DNA from: JANQPX01 sp041398025
GTDB taxonomy: Bacteria > Pseudomonadota > Alphaproteobacteria > Geminicoccales > Geminicoccaceae
Assembly (NCBI GenBank): GCA_041398025.1
Contig: JAWKVM010000029.1
Span: forward strand, 60,845-124,844
Length of the DNA: 64,000 nucleotides
Direction: 5' to 3'
The notes under the pieces were generated by a model. The model worked only from the letters and a program-made list of their open reading frames with translations. It did no database searches and had not been told where the DNA came from. The stretch's first letter is position 1. Every line of letters starts with the position of its first letter. A program made the position numbers and the translations under genes. Positions 26,344-34,064 of the stretch are shown here, piece by piece.

Positions 26344-27605
26344 GCCGCCACTCCCATCTCGCCGGCAAAGGCGATGAGCGCCTGCCTGAAGCAGTCCATC
26401 GGCGCCTTCACCACGCCCGCCCCGACCTGGCCGACGCCCGGTTCCTTGTGGGCGATGCCGGTGTTGATGGTCGGCGCGATGCCGGTCTCGACCACCAGGC
26501 GGATGTCGATGCCGGTGGGCACGCCTGCGTAATCGAGGGCGGGAATGGTCCATTCCGGGTTGTCGGTGAGCGTGATCTCACCCATGGCGCGGGTGAAATT
26601 GGCGGCCTCGGACGCCGCTCCGGCCCCGACGAACCCGGCCACCGCGGGTGCCGCGGCCATGGCGAAACCGCCGAGGCCGACGGTCTCGACGATGGTGCTG
26701 TCCCCCATGTCGGGATTGGCATCCGCCTCGGTGAAGCCTGGGAAATACAGCCCCTCCGGCATTTCCACGGGGGCGGTGAACCAGCGATCGCCGGTGCCGC
26801 TGACGCGGATGCCGAAGTCGGTGCCGTTGCGGCTCATGGCGGTGACCACGGTCGAGGCTTCGATGTCGCGCACCGGGTCCATGATCGCCTTACCCATGAC
26901 CATGGCGACGTTCAGGAAGAACTGGTCGTTGCCGGCGATGAAGGCGAGGATCTGCGCGAGGTCCTCGTGGGCGAGGCCGGTTCTGGCCAGATGCGGGGCG
27001 ATGGCGCGCAGGAACAGGCCGGAGCAGGCGACGTTGCGCTGGTGCATCTCGTCACCCATGGTGAGGCCGCGCGCGATGATGTTCTTGAGCTCGATGCCGC
27101 CGGAGGCTCGCAGGGTCTGGCCGAGCGCCGGCGCCAGGGTGTCGCGCAGCCAGCGGAGACGCGCCCGGACTTCCTCGTCATTGCCGCCGAAGCGCATGAC
27201 CTTGCCCAGGCCTTCGTTGATCGTGCAGTAGGCGCGGTTGCCGAAGGCGCGGTTCTCGACCACCATCACCGGCTGGGTGAGCGTGGTCATGCCGGTCATC
27301 GGGCCGACCGCGTCATAGTGGTGATTGGGCTGGAATTCGAACATGCCCTCGGACGCCATGGTCGCGGCGATCTTGAGATCCGGCGCCCAGCCCTCGAACA
27401 CGGCGATGCCGGCGATCGCACCGCGCATCGGGCCGCACATGCGCTCCCAGCCGATGGGCGGGCCGGCGTGAAGGATGGTGCGGTCGCCGAGCGCGGGCAT
27501 GGCCTCGCCCGCGGGGATGACGTCGATCAGCACGGGATCGGCCACGAGCATGCGCCGGAGCGCTTCGTCATTGGCCTCGTCGATGGTTTCGCGAAGACTG
27601 GCCAT
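26340..27605 (-). CDS. allG: DUF1116 protein, oxamate carbamoyltransferase subunit AllG-like
   Basis: 421 residues from ATG 27605. MRGAIAGIAVFEGWA, FEFQPNHHYDAVGPMTGM and MGDEMHQRNVACSGLFLR are strongly conserved in the DUF1116 (YlbE/AllG) family. The His- and Asn-rich central motifs suggest a catalytic or metal role, but the fold gives no mechanism by itself. Its end overlaps the allF start by ATGA and it follows the small FdrA-like gene by eight bases. The earlier in-frame start would enter that small gene and is unlikely. Confidence 0.9.
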   Translation of the reverse strand: MASLRETIDEANDEALRRMLVADPVLIDVIPAGEAMPALGDRTILHAGPPIGWERMCGPMRGAIAGIAVFEGWAPDLKIAATMASEGMFEFQPNHHYDAVGPMTGMTTLTQPVMVVENRAFGNRAYCTINEGLGKVMRFGGNDEEVRARLRWLRDTLAPALGQTLRASGGIELKNIIARGLTMGDEMHQRNVACSGLFLRAIAPHLARTGLAHEDLAQILAFIAGNDQFFLNVAMVMGKAIMDPVRDIEASTVVTAMSRNGTDFGIRVSGTGDRWFTAPVEMPEGLYFPGFTEADANPDMGDSTIVETVGLGGFAMAAAPAVAGFVGAGAASEAANFTRAMGEITLTDNPEWTIPALDYAGVPTGIDIRLVVETGIAPTINTGIAHKEPGVGQVGAGVVKAPMDCFRQALIAFAGEMGVAA

Positions 27606-27613
27606 GGGATGCC

Positions 27614-27793
27614 TCAGAGTCCGAGCTTGGAGAGAAGGTCGGCGAGCTTGGGATCGCCGCCCGCGGGCGGGCTCCACTGGATCTGGACGACTGGAACGCC
27701 TCGATCGGCGAGCTCCTTGGCGAAACCTTCCAGGCCGACATTGATGATCTTGATGGGCCGGTCCAACAGACCGCTTCGCGTATCGTCCGACAT
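27614..27793 (-). CDS. Small FdrA-domain protein (59 aa)
   Basis: ATG 27793 to TGA 27614 encodes a 59-residue protein. PIKIINVGLEGFAKELADRG is followed by VPVVQIQWSPPAGGDPKLAD and a final LLSKLGL. The NVGLE...VVxIQWxPPAGGD pattern matches the C-terminal extension of some FdrA proteins, including the E. coli one, which AllF here lacks. It also exists as a free-standing small gene beside fdrA in other genomes. It probably supplies a small subunit or interface segment of the AllFGH complex. Lies between pucG and allG on the same strand. Confidence 0.8.
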   Translation of the reverse strand: MSDDTRSGLLDRPIKIINVGLEGFAKELADRGVPVVQIQWSPPAGGDPKLADLLSKLGL

Positions 27794-27838
27794 GGTTTCG
27801 TCCCCAATCGTCAGCTTTGGGTGCAGTCTTCAGGCGTA

Positions 27839-29086
27839 TCAGGCGGCGGCGTAGACGTCATAGGCGGCATCGACCCCGGCACCCTGCGGGCAGGTGAAAC
27901 CGTGGCGGCGAAGCACGGTCTCGAGCGAGGCGAGGCAGCGCAGAATATTGGCCTTGCGGCAGACATGGCCCATGGTGCCGATGCGCCAGATCCTGCCGTG
28001 CAGCGGACCGAAGGAGGTGCCGATCTCGATGCCGAAATCGTGGAGCATGGCGCTTCGCACCTTCTCGCCGTCGGCGATCGCATCGGGAATGACCACGCCG
28101 GTGACGTTGGGCATGCGATTGATCGCATCGCCGAACAGCTCGAGGCCCATCGCCTCCAGCCCGGCGCGAAGGGCGCGGCTGGTGAGCGCATGGCGGGCGA
28201 AGCCGGCCTCCAGCCCCTCCTCCAGGATCACCCGCGCGCACTCCCGCGCGGCGTACAGCATGGAGGTGCTCTCGGTATGATGATTGAGGCGCTTTTCGCT
28301 CCAATAGTCCATGAGCATGGCGAGGTCGAAATAATTGGAGCGGATCACCGGACCGTCGCCGTCCACCGCCCCTTCCGGCCTGATCCCGCCCTCGATCTTC
28401 TTCCGACGGTTCACGACCCCGGCCACCCGGTCGTTGAAGGTGATCGGCGAAGAGCCGGGCGGGCCGGACATGCATTTCTGCAGGCCCGCCGAGACCGCGT
28501 CCAGGCACCAGGTGTCGACCTCGAGCGGCATGCCGCAGATGGTCGCGGTGGCGTCGACATAGAGGAGCACGTCGTGCTCGCGGCAGATTTTTCCGATCTG
28601 CTCGAGCGGCTGGGCCATGGTGGTGGACGTGTCGCCCTGGACGCAGGCGAGAAGCTTCGGGCGGTGCTCCTGGATCGCTGATCGAATCGCATCCGCCTCG
28701 AACACGCGGCCCCATTCGGTCTCGATGGTGACCACCTCGGCGCCGACGCGCTCGCTGATCTCCTTCAAGAGATGGCCGAAGCGCCCGAAGATCGGGATGA
28801 GCACGCGGTCGCCCGGGGCGAGGATCGAGGTGAGACACGCTTCGATGCCGGCGCGCGCCGTGCCGTTCACGAGAAACGCCCAGTGATTCTGCGTGCAGAA
28901 AATACGCCGGTAGAGCGCCATGACGTCGTTCATGTAGGCGGTGAATTCGGGGTCGAACTGGCCGAGCATGGGCGTGGCCATGGCGCGCAGCACGCGCGGA
29001 TAGACATCGACCGGCCCCGGCCCCATCAGCAGCCGCGGCGACGGATCGAGCGGGCCGACCGACAGCGACCCGTCAGACACCTGCAT
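27839..29086 (-). CDS. pucG: (S)-ureidoglycine-glyoxylate transaminase, class V aminotransferase
   Basis: 415 residues from ATG 29086, preceded by a strong GGGGGAGGAG site. Class V PLP enzyme of the alanine-glyoxylate/serine-glyoxylate type: GPGPVDVYPRVLRAM at the N-terminus, NGTARAGIEACLTSILAPGD, and SAGLQKCMSGPPG with the PLP lysine. It transfers the amino group of ureidoglycine to glyoxylate, giving oxalurate and glycine. This specificity, rather than serine or phosphonate transamination, is inferred from the oxalurate-degrading genes directly downstream. First gene of the operon. Confidence 0.8.
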   Translation of the reverse strand: MQVSDGSLSVGPLDPSPRLLMGPGPVDVYPRVLRAMATPMLGQFDPEFTAYMNDVMALYRRIFCTQNHWAFLVNGTARAGIEACLTSILAPGDRVLIPIFGRFGHLLKEISERVGAEVVTIETEWGRVFEADAIRSAIQEHRPKLLACVQGDTSTTMAQPLEQIGKICREHDVLLYVDATATICGMPLEVDTWCLDAVSAGLQKCMSGPPGSSPITFNDRVAGVVNRRKKIEGGIRPEGAVDGDGPVIRSNYFDLAMLMDYWSEKRLNHHTESTSMLYAARECARVILEEGLEAGFARHALTSRALRAGLEAMGLELFGDAINRMPNVTGVVIPDAIADGEKVRSAMLHDFGIEIGTSFGPLHGRIWRIGTMGHVCRKANILRCLASLETVLRRHGFTCPQGAGVDAAYDVYAAA

Positions 29087-29295
29087 GATGCTCCTCCCCC
29101 AAGGCCGGCACATCTCCCCCGAAACGTGCCCGCCTTCAATCATGACCCGGGAGCCGTTTGTCAAGTCGGACTTCAGCGGCGCATCGGCGATCAGGCGCGA
29201 TGCCAGGCTTTGACATCACCCTTCGGGTGGAGGAGAAAGGTGGTCGGAAACGTCACGCAAGCGAGACGGGGCGACCCCGTCGGAGGCCGATCGCC
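29087..29295. promoter_or_regulatory. Divergent intergenic region between pucG and the 6PGDH-like gene
   Basis: 209 bases that must hold the promoter of the leftward purine operon and probably one for the rightward dehydrogenase. A CTTCGGG/GAG-type short hairpin is visible near 29220, but I found no convincing operator or sigma-70 pair and no regulator gene nearby. Confidence 0.35.
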
Positions 29296-30183
29296 ATGAC
29301 CGCAGCACCGATTGTCGCCCTGATGTCGCCGGGCGACATGGGCCATTCCGTGGGCGCGCTGCTCAAGCGCCATGGCGCCGGCGTGATCACCTCCCTGGAG
29401 GGCCGAAGCGCACGCACGGCGGCGCTGGCCAAGGCGGCCGGCATCGAGGACGCCGGAAGCGATGCGACGATGGTCGAGACCGCCGATATCCTGCTGTCGA
29501 TCGTCGCACCGGCCGAGGCGGAAGCGCTGGCCGGCAGGCTCGCCCCGGCGATCGCCGAGGTCGGCAGCCGTCTTATCTATGTGGACTGCAACGCCGTGGC
29601 TCCGGATACGGCGAAGCGCATCGGCGCGGTGATCGAGGATGCCGGCGGACGCTTCGTCGATGCCGGCATCGTCGGTCCGCCGCCGCGCGAGGACAGCAGC
29701 GCCACCCGCTTCTACCTGTCCGGCCGGGATGCCGAGGATGTGACCAGGCTGAACGATTACGGCCTCGACCTGCGGGTGATCAATGATCGCATCGGCGCCG
29801 CGTCCGCGCACAAGATGTGCTATGCGGCGCTGAACAAGGGCACGATCGCGCTGATGACCGGCGTGTCGGTGATGGCCGAGCGCCTCGGTGTCGCCAAGGC
29901 CTTCGCCGACGAGCTGGCGCTGAGCCAGGAGGCGACCTGCGGCCGCATGCACCGCCAGGTCCCGGGCATGGTGCCGAAGGCGCATCGCTGGATCGGCGAG
30001 ATGGAGGAGATCGCGAAGACCTTCCAGCAGGCCGATCTGACGCCTGCCGTGTTCCAGGGTATCGCCGACCTCTACCGCCTGGTCGCCAAAAATCCGGTCG
30101 CCGACACCTCGCCCGAGGCCTGGAGCCGGGAGGGCAAGTCCTATGAAGAGGTGATCGCGGCGCTGGCCGGCGGCGGAAAATAG
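29296..30183 (+). CDS. NAD(P)-dependent oxidoreductase, 6PGDH/DUF1932 family
   Basis: 295 residues from ATG 29296. IVALMSPGDMGHSVGALL is the dinucleotide-binding start of the 6-phosphogluconate/3-hydroxyisobutyrate dehydrogenase superfamily; FVDAGIVGPPP matches the substrate-binding segment. AHKMCYAALNKGTIALM carries the catalytic Lys region, and the C-terminal helical domain fits DUF1932. The substrate is unknown. Divergence from pucG suggests, without proving, a link to glyoxylate or ureido metabolism (for instance a tartronate-semialdehyde or hydroxyacid step). The longer upstream frame has no ribosome site. Confidence 0.8.
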   Translation: MTAAPIVALMSPGDMGHSVGALLKRHGAGVITSLEGRSARTAALAKAAGIEDAGSDATMVETADILLSIVAPAEAEALAGRLAPAIAEVGSRLIYVDCNAVAPDTAKRIGAVIEDAGGRFVDAGIVGPPPREDSSATRFYLSGRDAEDVTRLNDYGLDLRVINDRIGAASAHKMCYAALNKGTIALMTGVSVMAERLGVAKAFADELALSQEATCGRMHRQVPGMVPKAHRWIGEMEEIAKTFQQADLTPAVFQGIADLYRLVAKNPVADTSPEAWSREGKSYEEVIAALAGGGK

Positions 30184-30442
30184 CCCGCATGCCCGCGAGA
30201 CAATAACGCGCAGCCCAGGCCAAGAATTCACGCCTCCGGCGCCGGTCGTTTCATCCGAATTCATGATATTTCTCGGCTCCGGCAAACGCGTATGTTGAAA
30301 AACGCCGAAAGATCACGCTCATTTGTCAGGAAACACAAGGACTTGCACTTGTCGTGAGCGCCCGTTTCTGCGTATGGTCCGCCCGGACCTAAGTGATCGA
30401 TAACGAAGCGCAGAATGCATAGAGAGCTGGGAGATTAGAGCG

Positions 30443-32572
30443 ATGGATGGCTTCCTGTCGCTGCCACGTTTCGCCAAGGGCGGACTTGCCGTTTTACTTG
30501 CCGTCGCCCTCCTCGGCTGGGCGATCGTCGCCTATTCCGCGAAACGACAGCATGACGATGCGCGAAGCCGCGAAAGTGCGCTGGCCACGCTCAAGACCGA
30601 GACGGGCCGGGGCGAGCAGGCGCTCGCCGAGCTCAAGAGCCTGGAAGAGCAGTTCACTGCCGCCGAGACCGAGCTCTCCTCCAGCCGGGAAGCGATCGCG
30701 GCCAGTGCCGCGGAGAAGAGCGAGCTCGATGCCAGGATCCTCGATCTCGAAACCAAACTCGCCGAAGCCCTCGAACCTGCAGGCGGCCAGGGCCAAGCTC
30801 TCTCCCTTCTCTCCGAGCAGGAGGGGGGCGGAGAAGCGGCGGCGAGCGCGGTCGATGTCGACACCCTTCGTCAGCGCCTGACCGGCGCCATGACCAGGCT
30901 CAGTGCCAGCAATGCGACCCTGCAGCAGAAGGAGCGCGATCTGGCGCGGGCGCAGGCCGCGGCCGAGGAGGCTGCCGCCGAGATCGAAGCGCTGCAGACC
31001 GCATCCGAGGAGCGGGACGTGCTGCGCGAGCGCCTGACCGCGACCATGACCACGCTCAGCGCGAAGAGCGCCACGCTGCAGCAGAAGGAGCGCGACCTCG
31101 CGCGCGCCAGGGCGGAGGTCGAGGCAGCGTCCGCGGAGATCGCGCAGCTCGAAGCGGCAGCTCAGGAGCGGGATGCCTTGCGCGAGCGTCTCACCAGGAC
31201 CATGACCACGCTCAGCGCCAGCAACGCCACGCTGCAGCAGAAGGAGCGGGAGCTTTCGAACCTGCGGGCGACCTATGACGAGGCCATGGCGACGATCCAG
31301 TCCCTTGAGGCGAGCCAGGCCGAGCAGGAGGAGGCCGGGCGGTCCCTCGATGCGCTCAGCACCAGGCTTGCGGATACCAAGAAGGCGCTGGACGACGGTG
31401 CCGGTGCGCTCAAGCAGAACCGGCAGGCGATCGTCGACACCGAGCTCAAGCTGCAGTCGCTCGGCGAGGAGCAGGCGACGCTGGAAGCGGCGATCGCCGA
31501 CAAGCAGGCCGAACTTGCCGACAAGGAAGGCGAACTCGCAGCGCTCGACCGGCAGGTGCGTGACGAGCAGGCGAAACTGGACGATCTCAAGGCGGAGATC
31601 GAGGATGCCGAAGCGCAGCTTCGCACCTTTGAGACCGTGGTGGCCGACGCCGAGGCCGACGGCAGCAGCCTCGAGGCCGAGATCGAGCAGCTCGAAGCGA
31701 GCCTCGCCAACAAGGAAGATGCGATCAGCTATGCCGAGGAGGACCTCGCGCGTCTGAAGGAAGAGCTCGGGGCCACCAATGATCGTCTCGGGGTCAGCGA
31801 GGAGATGCTCCGGCAGAAGCAGGCGCAGATCGAGGCGCGCCAGGAGGAGATCCGCAGCGTCGAGGAGAGCCTCGCGACGCTCAAGGCGGATCGCCCGGCG
31901 ATCGAGCAGGCCGCGGCCGATCTGGAATCCACGATCGGCGACCGCGAGGCCGCGCTTCAGGAGCTGGACGCGCTCAAGAACGAACTCAGCGCCACCAAGG
32001 TCGAGCTCGACTACCAGAAATCGATCCTGACCCGGCGTCAGGATCAGATCGCCAGGGCCGACGAGCGTCTGGAACGCATCCAGGTCGCGATCCGCGAGAG
32101 CGACCAGCGGCAGGAAACCGGCGTAGCGGAGACCTCGGACGGCGTTCCGATCCCGGCGGTCAGCCTGGACAATCTGACCGTGCTGTCGGTCGATCCGACC
32201 TATGAACCCTTTCCGATCCAGACACCCATCGGCGTACGCCTGACCCAGATCCATTTCGACCTGGCGAGCGCCGAGCTGACGCCAGGCGGCCTGCGCAAGG
32301 CGAAGGAGGCGGTCGCCTGGATCAAGGAGCAGGGCGTCGAGAAGATCCGCCTGGTCGGCTTCACCGATACGATCGGCACCAAAGCCAACAACAAGAAGCT
32401 CGCGGCACGCCGGGCCGGAACGCTGCTGAGGCTGTTCGAGGCGGAGGGCATCGATCCCGGCAAGATCGAGATCATCGCCAATGGCGAGGAAGGTGCCCGG
32501 GAGGTCATCCCCGACCAGACCGCCGAGCCGCTCAATCGCTGCGTCGGCATCTTCGTCGGCGCTGCAGGATAG
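30443..32572 (+). CDS. Membrane-anchored coiled-coil protein with C-terminal OmpA-like domain
   Basis: 709 residues. One N-terminal transmembrane helix (about residues 14-32, GLAVLLAVALLGWAIVAYSA) is followed by roughly 540 residues of predicted coiled coil rich in Glu, Ala, Leu and Gln. The C-terminal 120 or so residues form an OmpA/Pal-type domain (LTQIHFDLASAELTPGG, KIRLVGFTDTIGTKANNKKL) expected to bind peptidoglycan. Residues 142-297 hold three 52-residue tandem repeats. The layout suggests an inner-membrane protein whose rod spans the periplasm to the wall. No named family recognised. It follows a 259-base gap with GGGAGA upstream of the ATG. Confidence 0.85.
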   Translation: MDGFLSLPRFAKGGLAVLLAVALLGWAIVAYSAKRQHDDARSRESALATLKTETGRGEQALAELKSLEEQFTAAETELSSSREAIAASAAEKSELDARILDLETKLAEALEPAGGQGQALSLLSEQEGGGEAAASAVDVDTLRQRLTGAMTRLSASNATLQQKERDLARAQAAAEEAAAEIEALQTASEERDVLRERLTATMTTLSAKSATLQQKERDLARARAEVEAASAEIAQLEAAAQERDALRERLTRTMTTLSASNATLQQKERELSNLRATYDEAMATIQSLEASQAEQEEAGRSLDALSTRLADTKKALDDGAGALKQNRQAIVDTELKLQSLGEEQATLEAAIADKQAELADKEGELAALDRQVRDEQAKLDDLKAEIEDAEAQLRTFETVVADAEADGSSLEAEIEQLEASLANKEDAISYAEEDLARLKEELGATNDRLGVSEEMLRQKQAQIEARQEEIRSVEESLATLKADRPAIEQAAADLESTIGDREAALQELDALKNELSATKVELDYQKSILTRRQDQIARADERLERIQVAIRESDQRQETGVAETSDGVPIPAVSLDNLTVLSVDPTYEPFPIQTPIGVRLTQIHFDLASAELTPGGLRKAKEAVAWIKEQGVEKIRLVGFTDTIGTKANNKKLAARRAGTLLRLFEAEGIDPGKIEIIANGEEGAREVIPDQTAEPLNRCVGIFVGAAG
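30866..31333 (+). repeat. Three 156-bp (52-codon) tandem repeats in the coiled-coil gene
   Basis: Units begin at 30866, 31022 and 31178. Each starts L-R-[QE]-R-L-T, then MT-L-S-A, then ATLQQKER[DE]L, and runs to the next unit in exactly 52 residues. 52 is not a multiple of seven, so the heptad register shifts at each unit. Confidence 0.9.
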
Positions 32573-32691
32573 GACGCACCGACGCCCCACCTTCTCGACG
32601 TCGCACGCCGCGTGCTCTTGAGCTTCGCCTGACCCTGGCGCTAGGCTAGGGATCTGTTCCATGGCCTTGCGGCCGAAACTTGCGGAGATCA

Positions 32692-33585
32692 ATGGCGTCC
32701 ATGCGCTACGAACGTCCTGAAACCATCGACGCCGCCGTCGCTCTCCTGGCCGGCGGGCCGACACGAACCCGGGTGCTTGCCGGCGGCACCGACCTTCTCG
32801 TGCAGCTCAGATCGGGCATGATCGAGCCGGATGTCGTGGTCGACATCAAGGCGATCCCCGGGATGCGCACGATCACCGCCGAGGACGGCGGCTTTCGCAT
32901 CGGCGCCGCGGTCGCAGGCTCGGAGCTGAAGGAGCATCCCGACGTCAAGCAGCTCTGGCCGGGCGTGGTCGAGGCGGTCGATCTGATCGGCTCCACCCAG
33001 GTCCAGGGCCGCTGCACCATGGTCGGCAATCTCTGCAATGCGTCGCCCGCGGCGGATAGCGTGCCGGCGATGATTGCCGCCGCCGCTACGGTGTGTGTCG
33101 TCGGCTCCGGCGGCACGCGGGATCTGCCGGTGGAAGATGTGGTCACCGGGCCGGGCAAGACCTCGCTCGCTGATGGCGAGTTCATCAGCTGGGTGTTTCT
33201 GCCATCCCGACCGGCGCGTTCGGGCGACGCCTATCTGCGCTTCATCCCGCGCACCGAGATGGACATCGCCGTGGTCGGCGCCGGCGTGAGCCTCACGCTC
33301 GGCGAAGATGGCACCTGCACGGCGGCCCGGGTCGGTCTCGGCGCGGTCGCGGCAACGCCGCTTCTCGTCCCCGACGCCGCCGCTGCCCTCGTGGGCACCA
33401 AGATCGACGATGCCGCGCTTGAAAACCTGAGTGCAGCGGCGTCGGCCGCATGCCGGCCGATCGACGACAAGCGGGGCACGATCGAATACCGCACCAGGGT
33501 CGCGGGCGTGCTCGCGCGGCGTGCTGCGATCATCGCGCGCGATCGCGCCAAGGGGATCGCGTCCGCGAACGGAGGAGCCCACTGA
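32692..33585 (+). CDS. Molybdenum hydroxylase FAD-binding subunit (CoxM-like)
   Basis: 297 residues from ATG 32692 with GGAGA upstream. The CO-dehydrogenase/xanthine-dehydrogenase FAD-binding domain is shown by VLAGGTDLLVQLRSG (about residues 30-44) and GNLCNASPAADSVPAMIA. It passes electrons from the 2Fe-2S subunit to the final acceptor. The stop overlaps the start of the Fe-S subunit gene by one base (TGATG). The substrate cannot be told from this subunit. Confidence 0.92.
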   Translation: MASMRYERPETIDAAVALLAGGPTRTRVLAGGTDLLVQLRSGMIEPDVVVDIKAIPGMRTITAEDGGFRIGAAVAGSELKEHPDVKQLWPGVVEAVDLIGSTQVQGRCTMVGNLCNASPAADSVPAMIAAAATVCVVGSGGTRDLPVEDVVTGPGKTSLADGEFISWVFLPSRPARSGDAYLRFIPRTEMDIAVVGAGVSLTLGEDGTCTAARVGLGAVAATPLLVPDAAAALVGTKIDDAALENLSAAASAACRPIDDKRGTIEYRTRVAGVLARRAAIIARDRAKGIASANGGAH

Positions 33586-34061
33586 TGGCCAAAATTCATG
33601 TGACCACCGAAATCAACGGCGACCCCGTGGAGTTCCTGTGCGAGCCCGAGCAGACCCTGCTGGACGTGCTCAGGGACGAGCTTTACCTGACCGGCTCCAA
33701 GGAAGGCTGCGGTTCCGGCGACTGCGGCGCCTGCTCGGTGACGCTTGACGGCCGCCTCGTCTGCTCCTGCCTGGTGCTCGGCGCCGAGGCCGAGGGCAAG
33801 CGGGTCGAAACCATCGAGGGCATGGCCGACGGCGACAGGCTGCATCCGCTGCAGCAGAAGTTTTTGGAGCATGCCGCCTTGCAATGCGGCGTGTGCACAC
33901 CAGGATTCTTGGTGGCGGCCAAGGCGCTCCTCGAGAAAAACCCTGATCCGAGCGAGACCGAGGTGCGCTACTGGCTTGCCGGCAATCTCTGCCGCTGCAC
34001 CGGTTACGACAAGATTGTTCGCGCGGTGCTCGACACTGCCAGCGACATGAGAGGAAGCTGA
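33585..34061 (+). CDS. Molybdenum hydroxylase 2Fe-2S subunit (CoxS-like)
   Basis: 158 residues. The N-terminal plant-type cluster is EGCGSGDCGACSVTLDG plus LVCSC; the C-terminal cluster uses CGVCTPGF and CRCTGYDKIV. It relays electrons from the molybdenum site to FAD. Length and all eight cluster cysteines are as expected. One-base overlap with the FAD-subunit gene and three bases before the large-subunit gene. Confidence 0.95.
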   Translation: MAKIHVTTEINGDPVEFLCEPEQTLLDVLRDELYLTGSKEGCGSGDCGACSVTLDGRLVCSCLVLGAEAEGKRVETIEGMADGDRLHPLQQKFLEHAALQCGVCTPGFLVAAKALLEKNPDPSETEVRYWLAGNLCRCTGYDKIVRAVLDTASDMRGS

Positions 34062-34064
34062 TCC

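Noticed and set aside
27568..27807. A 79-residue ORF between pucG and allG
   Set aside because: It is in the wrong frame; the real product is the 59-residue FdrA-like protein at 27614-27793 in another frame.
32603..32640. A ninth element copy after the coiled-coil gene (GCACG-ccg-CGTGC)
   Set aside because: The head geometry fits, but it lies 30 bases from the stop and the following sequence is too diverged to call.
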